Positions 24,319 to 35,800 of a stretch of 64,000 bases of DNA are shown one piece after another; the first letter of the stretch is position 1, and every line of letters starts with the position of its first letter. This DNA comes from Anadara kagoshimensis. Lineage: Eukaryota > Mollusca > Bivalvia > Arcoida > Arcidae. The position numbers and the translations under genes were made by a program. The stretch spans positions 27,490,545 through 27,554,544 of the forward strand of contig CM037861.1 in assembly GCA_021292105.1 (NCBI GenBank), in the 5' to 3' direction. The notes beneath the pieces were generated by a model that saw only the letters and a program-made list of their open reading frames with translations, was not told the origin of the DNA and made no database searches.

Positions 24319-24658
24319 AGTTTAGTTGAGTGTTTAACGTCCCAGTCAAGAATATTTAACTTATATCGAGACGTCGCCAGCTATAGGCGAAGGTACAGAA
24401 ATTTTGCCTGTGCGTTGCGCTGATGGCATTATACAGCAGGGCTCTTTATCGTGCCAAGCCCACCGTGCGTGACACGGTAGCTCGTTAATTTAAGCTTTCA
24501 CCCGCAAGAACAGTGACTTTCATTTCGTAATGCCGAGTGCTTGGCAAAAGAATCATTACTAACCACTTTCAAGTCTTGGGTCAGACCCGGTTGGGTAACG
24601 AACTCACGACCTCCCACTTATGGAGCGAGCACTCTACCAACTGAGATACCGCATTGGT
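24319..24658 (-). mobile_element. SINE inserted at the right edge of the satellite
   Basis: Full-length family member on the minus strand: the tail-side GTTTAACGTCCCAGTCAAG begins near 24330, the body TATATCGAGACGTCGCCAG follows, and the tRNA-like head (CTACCAACTGAGATACCGC) ends at about 24653. TACAATGACAAGAG occurs on both sides, which looks like a target duplication, though this motif is also the satellite unit. Confidence 0.88.
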
Positions 24659-25146
24659 ACAATGACAAGAGAAATAGAAGACATGTAAATGGTTCATGGA
24701 TAATTTGACGAAGTGTAACATTATAATTATTTGTAGTTATACAGTGACAATAAGTAACGTTTGATCAGAAAGACGGATTTCCGTGTGATATCTATTGTGT
24801 ACAGATACAGTGATTACGGCAGTAACGGATCATTAGTGCAATATTCACTGCTCTCCGAAAAAAACATCACCGCCGATTGTAATTTTTTGGTACTATCAAT
24901 TGACATTCCCCCACTCTTTCAATTTATCACTAGATAATAAAAATCGTCCGACTATAAGTATGGACAATCCACGCGCGTTATGAACTTATCGTTCGGTAAA
25001 TCAAGGGACTTAACTCGTACTTTATAGGTAAGATCGTGTCTTAATCGAGAGGATAGATATTCACTAGAGCTGTTCACAAGATAAAGATAATTTTCTTTTT
25101 TCCTATACATTATATGTACATGTAAAACTTTTATTTTAACTTATAT

Positions 25147-25303
25147 TAAAATATTTCCGATTTTATTTGATTATTTTTTTAACTGTTAATTTTTTTAAAT
25201 TAAATATTGTTTCATAATTATCAAATATTTCCGATTTTATTTGATTATTTTTTTAACTGTTTGTTAATTTTTTTAAATTAAATATTGTTTCATAATTATC
25301 AAA
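25147..25303. repeat. Tandem duplication of about 79 bp
   Basis: Two consecutive copies from ATATTTCCGATTTTATTTG to TTTCATAATTATC; the second has a 4-bp insertion (TTTG) near its middle. Confidence 0.9.
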
Positions 25304-25708
25304 AGTTCAACCATAACTGATAAAAATTGACCAACTTGAGTCATACATGCATATGTGTAAGATTAATAAAAAAAAATAGCTTTCACTTAATGAACAGTTC
25401 TGTATTAAACACACACGCGCGCGTGATATATACCTATATTTATATCGTATGAATAGTATTTTTCTCCGCTTTCAAGATAAATTGAATTAATCAGATAATA
25501 TATTCATTCCAATAAGTTAAGATTTATTCTGTATGTTTCGCGTACATTTTGCGGCAAGGATTACTCAGCTGTCAATCGTTGGTTTTGAATTCCTTCATAT
25601 TGAATACGGGACTTGATTCAACTTGGACCTAGAAAAAAAAATCCTGATAGCTTATTTGTCGACCCGATAGAAGTGATTGCTCACTATTTCGACTGGAATA
25701 AATAAATA

Positions 25709-25709
<1 letters not shown>

Positions 25710-25761
<52 letters not shown>

Positions 25762-25866
25762 CCCCCAACAGACACTTGCACACAAGACACGTGAAGGCAA
25801 AACTTCATTCACATGGTTTATTGATCATCAAACATTCATAAATAAATAAATAAATAAATAAATAAA
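25710..25866. repeat. (AATC)n and (AAAT)n microsatellites
   Basis: (AATC)n at about 25710-25760 and (AAAT)n at about 25840-25866, separated by about 80 bases of unique sequence. Confidence 0.9.
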
Positions 25867-26313
25867 TATTATGACTGACACAAATTTTAATCTGTAGTAC
25901 ACAATAATGAAGCTGTTTTTCAGATAGAGTACTGGACAGCTACATTAATGGGTAGAGTTAATTAGCGATATCCGGTTTATAGGTGATTAATTGACATAGA
26001 TAAGATGCACAAAATCTATCCTCTTTGAGACAGGATCGGTAGCGGGATACACTTCGAATATGCAAAGGGATTAGTATGAAGGTGATTTTCCATTAATGGG
26101 GAATGTCCCGCATCTGAATGTACAAGCGAGGCATTAGTTAAATTCAGAAATATCACCTGGTTAACGATAAATCCGTAACTGGTCCTTTTCTAACAAAAAT
26201 TACTAAAAAAAAAACAATGACAGTCCGCGTGGGAAAAAGGAAAAAGAAATAGTCTCGCAGTCACCAGAGATGCAGACAAAAAGACCTTTCGAACATTTAT
26301 TTATTTATTTATT

Positions 26314-28403
26314 AGCTCACCTGGCCAAAGGCCATGTGAGCTTATGGCATGGTGAGGCGTGCGTCCGTGCGTCCGTGCGTCCGTGCGTGCGTCAGTAAAC
26401 TTTAATATTCTCCTCCGAAACTACTGGGTCAACTGAAACCAAATTTGCCATGGAAGGTCCTTGACAGAGTCTAACTATAGTTTGTTCAAATCATGTTGAT
26501 CAAGTATCCAAGATGGCCGCTGTTACTAAAAATAGACAAAACCTAAAAAAATCTTCTTCTGTTGAACCGCTCATTGGAGGCAAAAACTGATGTGATATTT
26601 GGATTCTACATAGTCCTAACCTTTAAGTTTGTTCATTTCATGAAATTTGGTTAAAAAATAGGTTACGCGTTTTTGCGTTTAATTTTGCAAAAATCGTAAA
26701 ATATTTTTAAATTGTTATAACTTGACTATATGATCAGATAATGACATGGGGTTTTCAGTTTTGACATATTCTTGTAATTACCTTCAAAATGGTGTCAAGG
26801 TCAATTATGAAGGTCATGACCTAATTTTTTACTTCTCTAATATTATTTATTATCTCGAAAACTATAAACTTTTTGTATAGGCATGTATATTGGAATATTG
26901 TTGGTATTGATGTAACGATCATTTTGATATATAGATTAAGGTCATTGGTTCAAAGGTCAAGGTCACAGATGCGAAAGAATACTGAAATGGTTCATTATCT
27001 TGAAAACTATGAACTTTTTGTATAGGCATGTATATTAGAATGTTGTAGGTATTGATACAATGATCATTTTGATGTATAGAAAAAGGTCATGGGTCCAAAG
27101 GTCAAGGTCACAGTAGCAAAACAATACCAAAATCATTAATTATCTCGAAAACTATAAACTTTTTGTATAGGCATGTATATTGGAATGTTGTTGGTTTTGA
27201 TGTAACGATCATTTTGATATATAGATTAAGGTCATTGGTTTAAAGGTCAAGGTCACAGATGCGAAAGAATACTGAAATGTTTCATTATCTTGAAAACTAT
27301 GAACTTTTTGTATAGGCATGTATATTAGAATGTTGTAGGTATTGATACAACGATCATTTTGATGTATAGAAAAAGGTCATGGGTCCAAAGGTCAAGGGCA
27401 CAGTAGCAAATCAATATCAAAATGGTTCATTATCTTGAAAACTATAAACTTTTTGTATAGGCATGTATATTGGAATATTGTTGGTATTGATGTAACGATC
27501 ATTTTGATATATAGATTAAGGTCATTGGTTCAAAGGTCAAGGTCACAGATGCAAAAGAATACTGAAATGGTTCATTATCTTGAAAACTATGAACTTTTTG
27601 TATAGGCATGTATATTAGAATGTTGTAAGTATTGATACATCGATCATTTTGATGTATAGAAAAAGGTCATGGGTCCAAAGGTCAAGGTCACAGTAGCAAA
27701 ACAATACCAAAATCATTAATTATCTCGAAAACTATAAACTTTTTGTATAGGCATGTATATTGGAATGTTGTTGGTTTTGATGTAACGATCATTTTGATAT
27801 ATAGATTAAGGTCATTGGTTTAAAGGTCAAGGTCACAGATGCGAAAGAATACTGAAATGTTTCATTATCTTGAAAACTATGAACTTTTTGTATAGGCATG
27901 TATATTAGAATGTTGTAGGTATTGATACATCGATCATTTTGATGTATAGAAAAAGGTCATGGGTCCAAAGGTCAAGGTCACAGTAGCAAATCAATATCAA
28001 AATGGTTCATTATCTTGAAAACTATAAACTTTTTGTATAGGCATGTATATTGGAATATTGTTAGTATTGATGTAAAGATCATTTTGATATATAGATTAAG
28101 GTCATTGGTTCAAAGGTCAAGGTCACAGATGCGAAAGAATACTGAAATGGTTCATTATCTTAAAAACTATGAACTTTTTGTATAGACATGTATATTAGAA
28201 TATTGTTGGTATTGATGCAATAATTATTTTAATATATAGATTATGGTCATTGGTTCGAAGGTCAAGGTTACAGATGCAAGTAGCATGTTTCATAAATATC
28301 TTAATATCCACATCAGAGTTATTGCTCCTTAAATGTAGTATTTATTGTGTTTTTGTGCTGTAAATGGCCCAGGTGAGCGGTACAGGCCCTATTGGGCCTC
28401 TTG
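26314..28403 (+). mobile_element. Helentron-like (HINE/pearl-type) element with internal tandem array
   Basis: The left end AGCTCACCTGGCC is matched by an inverted GGCCCAGGTGAGC near the right end (about 28367). A short hairpin AGGCCCTATTGGGCCT and CTTG follow, and both ends abut (TTTA)n. Subterminal inverted repeats, a 3' hairpin and T/T insertion are the known structure of non-autonomous Helentrons; pearl elements of bivalves also carry tandem cores. CGTCCGTGCG repeats lie near the left end. The core is a 145-bp array. No Rep/helicase frame, so it is non-autonomous. Confidence 0.75.
26851..28300. repeat. Ten 145-bp tandem monomers
   Basis: Monomers start at 26851, 26996, 27141, 27286, 27431, 27576, 27721, 27866, 28011 and 28156, an exact 145-bp period without indels. 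Two monomer types alternate, and the odd ones alternate again (GTTGGTATTG against GTTGGTTTTG), giving a four-monomer 580-bp higher-order unit. Nearly every monomer holds AAAGGTCAAGGTCA. Degenerate half-units lie on the left side (about 26700-26850). Confidence 0.93.
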
Positions 28404-29530
28404 TTTATTTATTTATTTATTTATTTAATAGTTGATATTAAACTGAGGTATGAAACAAATATATACCGCTTTAATAATTTTCAAAAGAATGTGGAAGTAA
28501 TTTGCCATTGTCGGAAAATTATTAAAAAAAATCTTAATTTGAGAAAAATGTAAAATATATGAAACGATGTGAAAGTGATACATTTTCTATATTAAAAAAT
28601 GTAATTGAAGATTAAAACAAGCATTCCTGTGCAAATTTTCACATATTTACCATGTAAATCTATGCGAAAAATATCGTTATCCGTAAAATCATACAAACTT
28701 TTAAAGTAATTTTGAAGTAATTTGCTATTACCGTACATTTTAAAAAAAACATGTCTTAAGATGCAGAAAAAATTGTAGAATGTGGAACGATTTGAAAGTG
28801 TTAGACTTTTCCTTAAATTTTTAGAGTTTTTGTCACTCAAAGTAAGCCTATTTATGTAAATTATCACCTTTTTACTATATCACTCTATATAAGACCATAC
28901 GAATATATGGGTTATTTACAAAGTAATTTTGAAGGAATTTTCCATTATCATAAAATTATGAAAAAATATAGTAAGATGCAGAAAAATTGTAGAATATGAA
29001 ATAATTTGAAAGTTTTAAGAAATATCCACATTAAAGTCAAAATAAGTAAATTATTAAACCGGGTGCATGTTTTCCCTATATAAACCATTATACATCACCT
29101 GTATATATACGGTGACGGGTTAAGATGACTGCTATAGTTGGTCAAAAATAGTGCCTATTTTTATATTAAAGTTAAAAAAGCCCCAATTGTTTATTTATTT
29201 ATTTTCTCGTGTTATACACCATTGAAATCGTCAAAATGTCTTCTTTTTAGCTATAACAGGAACTTTTTCGAAAATGAAAGTAAAATTATTGATATGACTG
29301 TTTTAAGCAACCACGTCAACATATTTCCTTCTTTATCTATATTGTAAAGTTCTTAAATTTCAAACTAAAAAAGCCCCAAAAATTTCTTAAAATATTTCAG
29401 ATTAAAAATACCATAAAATTCCTCTCATTTTCTACTTTTTAATGATAACAGGAATAATTTGATATCTTTGATCTTTCAATATTTTATTTAAGAAATAAAT
29501 TTCAATCCTTCATAATTCTTTGTTAGCTTC
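28404..29530. other. AT-rich sequence, no gene seen
   Basis: (TTTA)n at 28404-28430, then AT-rich DNA with two or three loosely similar blocks of about 150 bp (AAATTGTAGAATATGAAA-like, near 28550, 28780 and 28990). No recognisable protein. Confidence 0.4.
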
Positions 29531-30489
29531 AGGTCGAAAGTAACCGGAAAAATTAGCGCATGCGCAACTATTGATCAAACGCAAAGTGTATCCCATGTAT
29601 TTAGGTCAGTAACGAATCAATTTGTGAGTAGCGGATCACGCCACCTAGTGTCAAGAGAACGATAGGGGATCAACTCAAAACATGATTAATTTGAGTTTCC
29701 ATCATGCAATTGCAACAATTCCAAATCATGAAACAATATAAAAGAATTTTAGCGGTAATATCAACAAGTAAATAACAAAAAAACAAATCATCACAAGGTT
29801 TCTGATATGAATGTAAAAATGAATTAAGTCAATAAACATCGTCTTGAATACTGAAATATAAAAGCAAAGAATATTGAAGAAAATAAAGTAAAATTGTACC
29901 TTATAAGTCATAAATATTATGACATACTGTTGTCCATGAAAATTTTATTCTGACAAGAACAGTATGTACATACAATGATACATATTGGAAGTATACAGCA
30001 GCTGATCCGTTATTGCCGCACTTGCACCCTTCGGAACACTGGTTTATTTTTTATTGTCAAGAACTGTAACGCTCAATAAAAGTTTATGTCGTGAAAAAAG
30101 ACATATTAAGGTTTGTAAATGGCTATTGCAATCATTTCAAGTTACCTTTGAAAGTATTGAACACGTTGTCCAAATCGAAAGTAAGTGTTTGGAAAACACA
30201 TCCGTGTCGTTGAGACGCTTATGGCATTCTCATTAAAAAGTCGAGAATATGACGAATTGGGACGTTTATCAAAATAAATTATACGTAGAATGAAGTAAAA
30301 TTATCCGCTTTACAGAAATATATCAGAGTTTTATTGGTTTCTCGTAATGATAGGGTAAAAATTAACTTTATTTCAAAAAATGATCCGTTACTGACTAAGA
30401 TCCGCTACTGCCGTAATCACTGTATATGATGAAAAAAGGAAAAAGAACGTTTGTATCAATATATAAATGATATTACATGTGATCTGTTT

Positions 30490-30980
30490 ATCCGTCTTAC
30501 TTATGTTGTGAGGTCGGGTTAAATGATGATAGATAAATTAGAGAACTGTTGTAGTCCGACTAATCAGACCACTAAACCCTCATTTTAATTTTTGACTTGT
30601 TGGAGGTTTGTGGGTTTAGTTGTCTGATTAGTCGGACTAGAACTGTTGGTTCGACAGGTCTGTACTGACTTCCATATTAGCCTCCACTAAAATTTAAATT
30701 TTGCCTGAAAAAGCCCAAGTACGAAAGCCTATTAAGCTCATGAATAAAAAAAATTTAAAAGGCGTAATAACGCGAAATAAAGGCGTTATAATGCGAAAAA
30801 GGCGTTACCCAAGAATGACAGAATCAAACAATTTTTAATGTTTCATCCGTCTTACTTATGTTATGAGGTTGGGTTAAATGATGATAGATAAATTAGATAT
30901 TAGCAATGGATTTAAACAGAACTACATGTAGTGTTAATGAACTGTTGGTGGAGAACTTCCATTTGTACCCTCCGCTTAAA
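30490..30980. repeat. Direct duplication split by a MITE
   Basis: 30490-30549 (CCGTCTTACTTATGTTGTGA, GATGATAGATAAATTAGA) recurs at 30848-30900. GAACTGTTGG followed by ACTTCCAT and AAATTTTGCCTGAAAAA recurs near 30936-31000. The first copy has a MITE inserted in GAACTGTTG; the second copy is uninterrupted. Confidence 0.85.
30552..30639. mobile_element. 88-bp palindromic MITE with 9-bp target duplication
   Basis: Perfect inverted ends TAGTCCGACTAATCAG / CTGATTAGTCGGACTA extend through ACTAAACCC / GGGTTTAGT with small differences. GAACTGTTG flanks it on both sides (30543-30551 and 30640-30648). A 9-bp duplication fits Mutator-like elements. A longer relative is at 42433. Confidence 0.9.
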
Positions 30981-31665
30981 TTTTAATTTTGACTGAAAAA
31001 AAACCAAGAATGACAGAATCAAGCCATTTTTGAACATTTCTGTGAAAAATATTTTTCATAGATTTTACATTGAATTTAATGGGTGGGGGTACAAAAGAAA
31101 CGGCTTTCGAACCCAGGCGGAACAAGTCAATAGGATTGTCTCACAATATTGGCGAAGTACTGTAAACGTCTTTATTTGCACGGCCGTTTGTCATGCGCTA
31201 AAATTAGTAACGAGCGATAATTATATTATGCCAATTGTGTTACAGTGTACATTTGAAAACCGCGAAAATTTAACAACGCGGATTTGTCTTAATTTCACAT
31301 ACCTCGAAAATAAATACATGCGAAATTAAATACATGTACACATGTAATTTACAGTATATGTTATTATAATTATTTGTCAGGTGTATATCTTGAAAAAAAT
31401 GTACTGTGTGGTCTAAATACAGTAAAATGTGTTTATTTACATAATGATTAATGATAAATGATAGATAGACAACAATCATAAAAAACTTAACATTTATCAA
31501 AGTCCAGAATGGCGATCGAATGTTGACAAAATAAGTTGTATGAGACTGTGTTATATAACAAATGATACTCAAAGTCCAAATGATAAATGAATTCACAACA
31601 AAAACCCGGGTCATCATTTATGAAGGCCAAGAAGAATTTGCTCAATTTCTCTATTATTATTACGG
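30981..31665. other. No gene seen
   Basis: AT-rich single-copy-looking DNA. A 99-codon frame at 31030-31329 has no recognisable domain and its composition does not stand out. Confidence 0.4.
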
Positions 31666-31972
31666 ACCACTGCGGTAGCTCAGTTGGTAGAGTGCATGCT
31701 GCTCCTTAAGAGGTCGTGGGTTCTAACGCCGGCCGGGTCTGACCCAAGACTTGAAAGTGGGAAGTGACTGTACTTTTGCCAAACACTCAATATTACGGTT
31801 CTTTCGGGTGGGTACTTAAAATAAACGCGGTCCCGTGGCACGTTAAAGAACCATGCCATCAGCGCAACGCACAGGCAAAATTTCTTCACTGTCGCCTCTA
31901 GCCTGCGACGTCTCGATATAAGTAAAATATTCTTGACTAGGGCGTAAAAGACCATTATTCAAATCTTATTCT
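31666..31972 (+). mobile_element. SINE, near full length
   Basis: A-box GGTAGCTCAGTTGGTAGAG at 31675, a mutated B-box (GGTTCTAACGCC), body TCTGACCCAAGACTTGAAAG and GACGTCTCGATATAAGTAA, end TTCTTGACTAGGGCGTAAAA. Same family as 159-505; missing about 20 bp in the middle. Confidence 0.88.
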
Positions 31973-32469
31973 TAAGGTGAATCATTCAAAATTTGACCCC
32001 AAAAAGTAAATCAGTGGTATTAAAAGGGGGAGTATTACAGCATAACATATGATTTAACACTATTTTCATAAAAAAAAACCCATATTCATATTATAACCAT
32101 TGGTAAGAGTTAAAAATGTTTTCAAAAAGCACTTATAACGTAATTTTTGGCTGTTTGCCAATATTCCTTATTGATTTTATCCTAACCTATTTTATTTATT
32201 AAAAACCATTCAAATGAGTTAAAGGAATAGCTATCTGTTTGGTCGATTTAGGTATCATTAATAATCCTGCCAATTTAAATTACTAGTATACCACAGATCA
32301 CCCCCCCCCCCACCTCCATGCCTTGTCAAAAGTTTCTTTTAAATCTATTTAAATGCAAACAACTTCTTCTAAAAATCAATAATACAGCATAATAATAAAG
32401 ACGAAAATATTAAATTTCTTTCAAGTGTGGAATTATTTTTCCTTAAACTGGTTTGGGTGTTTCTTTTTC

Positions 32470-32795
32470 AGTCTAGCAACACTATGGTTGCTGTGTATGT
32501 GGTAGGTTCGGGGTTCGAGCCCAGGCTAGGTTTAACCAAGGCTTCAAAATAGGTAGCGGCTGTTCTTTCGACAAGCAATCATCAACACTTACAAATGGAA
32601 ATCACCAATCCTTTGGAGACCTGCAAATCGATCTACCGTGTCATAGGCGCGACAGACTAACGCATTGATTCTTCCTGCACGTTGCCCCGAGCGCAATTTC
32701 AGACACTTCATCGGTAGCTGGTAACAATCCAATATAAGTGAAATATCCTTGACTGGGACGTAAAAACCCTTTCAATCAATCTCAATCTAGCTGTT
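32470..32795 (+). mobile_element. Diverged SINE, damaged head
   Basis: The B-box region GGGTTCGAGCCC is near 32511. The family body is recognisable (AACCAAGGCTTCAAAATAGG, CAATATAAGTGAAATATCC, TTGACTGGGACGTAAAAAC), with a (TCAA)n-type tail near 32775-32790. The A-box is lost. Confidence 0.75.
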
Positions 32796-32820
32796 AATTG
32801 TTTACATAATAATAATAATA

Positions 32821-35800
32821 ACTAGAGATTGTAACTGGGATACCAGTTACGTATGATTCCCCACCATCCACAGCTGATCCATAAATAATTTATGGCATAT
32901 ATCTGGTGAAAAGACCCTAGCAGGGTTAGCGCTGGGTTGTTAAAGTCTGTCGTCAAGGAAATCGCCAGTTGTAAAATTTTGTTGCCATTTTCATTACTGT
33001 GTCGCCAAAAAGGGTAAATCTTGTGATTTTCACGTCACATGCGTTTTTAATGTTGTGTATATATTGCCTTGATGAACAATTACATTTTAAAGGCAGTTGT
33101 GTATAAAGTACATTTGTACCGCGCCGACCTGGTAAACTAAAAAAAATTTTTTAAAATTTCTTTGAAAGTTAAAGTAGATTTGAATTAAAGTTTTCGGTTG
33201 AGAAAAATCGTACATTGGAAGGCCTTCTCGGCATAGGAAGTGACGTTTTCAATGAATTTTATTGAATAAGAAAACTCGTAGAACCCCTCTCAGGCCTCTG
33301 ATTTGGCGTCGCCGCGTGTTACAATGAATGAACACGTATGAGAGGGTTTGCGCTGGGCATCGTTAACTGCGATTTTTTTTCTTTAATTTGCGACAAAACA
33401 CGGCGCTTTGCGATTTTTTTGGCCACAAAGTTCACCGGTATCTTGGTCACCAGTAATTAACAGGTGATAACACATTGAAGCCAGTGACGGATTGGCGAGT
33501 GTCACTGAATAAACACAGTAATTAACGACTGAGTTAATTAAGATCGTTGTCTTAGGTGCGAATGTAAGACCTTCTAATGATGGGCAGGTAGATCCAAGTA
33601 ATATTGGAGCGTGTCGACACTGCCTGAGAAAATACCCAGGTGCCCTCCCGATGTCGTCAGACAGTATAAACACCGATGGACTCGGAATTATTGTAAAATC
33701 CAAAATAAAATATAATAAAAGTTACTCTTTGTGATGTTTATTTAATATTTTTCTAAAAAGTTTATTGATTAATTATCGTGATTCAATGCGCAATACACAT
33801 CATAGGAGGTCATCTGTTTGTATTTATATCGGTTATTCCTATATGTTTGAGGTTCATGATCATAACGATACATCTACTCAGTCAAAATAGTAAAAGACGG
33901 ACATTTTTATATGAAGCATGTATGTTAACTCTGTGTATAGTGTGTTGAAATAGATCGACGCTGTATATATAGTCCGATTTAAAAGACCCCCTCTATTGAA
34001 AAAAAACGTACTTTTCAACACGTTGAGGTACATATTAGTTTAGGTGTATTATACGGAATAAATCTCATATTGTTATTTCCAGCATCTAAAAGACTCAGAT
34101 CTTCCTTGCTCTATAGATTATTTAGGTGTTTTTGATGCAAAAGAAAAAAAGTCGACCGTCGTTAATTCGAAATCGGTTGAATCGAAATTTCGCTTAAATC
34201 GAAATGATACAAATGGTCCCGTCAGATCGCTATGTATTTCTATGTAAATTTCTTAGTTAATTCGATATGCTGAATTTGAAGCGAATTTTCAGTCCAAATT
34301 ACGAAATGTTACGAAAATTCCCATGTTTAAATCGAAGTGAACTTTCAGTCCAAATTACGATAATTCCAATGTTTAAATCGAATAAAAAAGACACAAAAAT
34401 ATTTTATCTTAAACTTGAACAATACCTGAAATAATTGTCCATCTCTCATTTGAAAAGTGTTAATAGTAACAGAGTGGCGGCTTACTCGGAAGATTCATTT
34501 TCGACTAAAACTACAAATTTTTGTACTCGACATACCGGTCATTAGGAAAGTGTCAGTCAGTAAAAGGAGACATTTCATTGGTATAAACTTAAAAAAGTGG
34601 ACAGTCTTCTACTTCCACAGTCAGTGATTAACAGAAAACCCCCAAGCCATTTGATCTATCAAGGCAAATTGTATACACCATTCATCTCATTGTGTAAGGT
34701 TTTAAGTACAGGCGTGTGACGTGACAAGCTGTGGATTTAAAAATCGCTAAGTTTTTAACGGTCACTAATCGGATTAACTCATAGGTGAAAGCATTGACTT
34801 GGTATAATTAAGGTGTCGTAACCAGCTTACGTCCATTCAGAATTGGTTTCCCCGGGTATTTAACTACGTATTTATTTACACCCACCCACCCACCTTCAAG
34901 ATAACGAAAATGAACACGTCTTGATTATCTACACAGACACAGATTATTGGTAGCAAATTTTATCTAAATCCATCAAGCCGTTCCCGAGATATGCGTCAGC
35001 ATATGGTCTTGAGAGAAGAAGAATAATAAGAATAATAAAAATAACTAGAGATTGTAACTGGGATACCAGTTACGTATGATTCCCCACCATCTATAAATAA
35101 TTTATGGCATATATCTGGTGAAAAGAACCTAGGAGGGTTAGCGCTGGGTTGGAAAAGTCTGTCGCTAAGGAAATCGCCAGTTGTTAATTTGTAAAATTCT
35201 GTCGCCAAATTCATTACTGTGTCGCCAAAAAGGGTACTTTTTGACACATACAATATTTGACGTAATATACCAGTCGAGTCGGGTACCTGTGTGTGTAGGT
35301 AGTCTTACATCAAAGTTACGGCCCTTCATATATTAATTACAAAATGAATAAAACAATAAATGAACAAGAGATGTTGTTGTTTAGTTATTAAACAACAGGT
35401 AATCAACGTTTTTAATGTTGTGTATATATCTGTATATTGCCTTGATGAACAATTACATTTAAAGGCAGTTGTATAAGTACATTTGTACCGCGCCGACCTG
35501 GTAAACTAAAAAAATCATACCTTGATTGTTTTTTAAAATTTCTTTGAAAGTTAAAGTAGATTTGAATTAAAGTTTTCGGTTGAGAAAAATCGTACATTGG
35601 AAGGCCTTCTCGGCATAGGAAGTGACGTTTTCAATGAATTTTATTGAATAAGAAAACTCGTAGAACCCCTCTCAGGCCTCTGATTTGGCGTCGCCGCGTG
35701 TTACAATGAATGAACACGTATGGGAGGGTTTGCGCTGGGCATCGCTTAACTGCGATTTTTTTCTTTAACTGCGACAAAACACGGCGCTTTGCGATTTTTC

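Larger units (their letters stand above)
24808..30422. mobile_element. Candidate 5.6-kb terminal-inverted-repeat element with nested insertions
   Basis: The left end CAGTGATTACGGCAGTAACG and the reverse complement of the right end, CAGTGATTACGGCAGTAGCG, match at 19 of 20 positions and are followed on both sides by GATC. TA flanks both ends (24806-24807 and 30423-30424). Extra copies of the GTAACGGATC/GATCCG motif lie near both ends and at about 29610-29640. The inside is AT-rich without a transposase frame and carries the 2.1-kb Helentron-like element. It is either a defective pogo/mariner-type element or two related short elements facing each other. Confidence 0.6.

Noticed and set aside
31030..31329. 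99-codon plus-strand frame
   Set aside because: No recognisable family, no splice or start context, and length within chance in this amount of DNA.
33383..33703. 106-codon minus-strand frame recurring in the three 2.3-kb units
   Set aside because: It recurs because the DNA is tandemly repeated. Length differs between copies through indels that are not multiples of three, and no domain is recognised.
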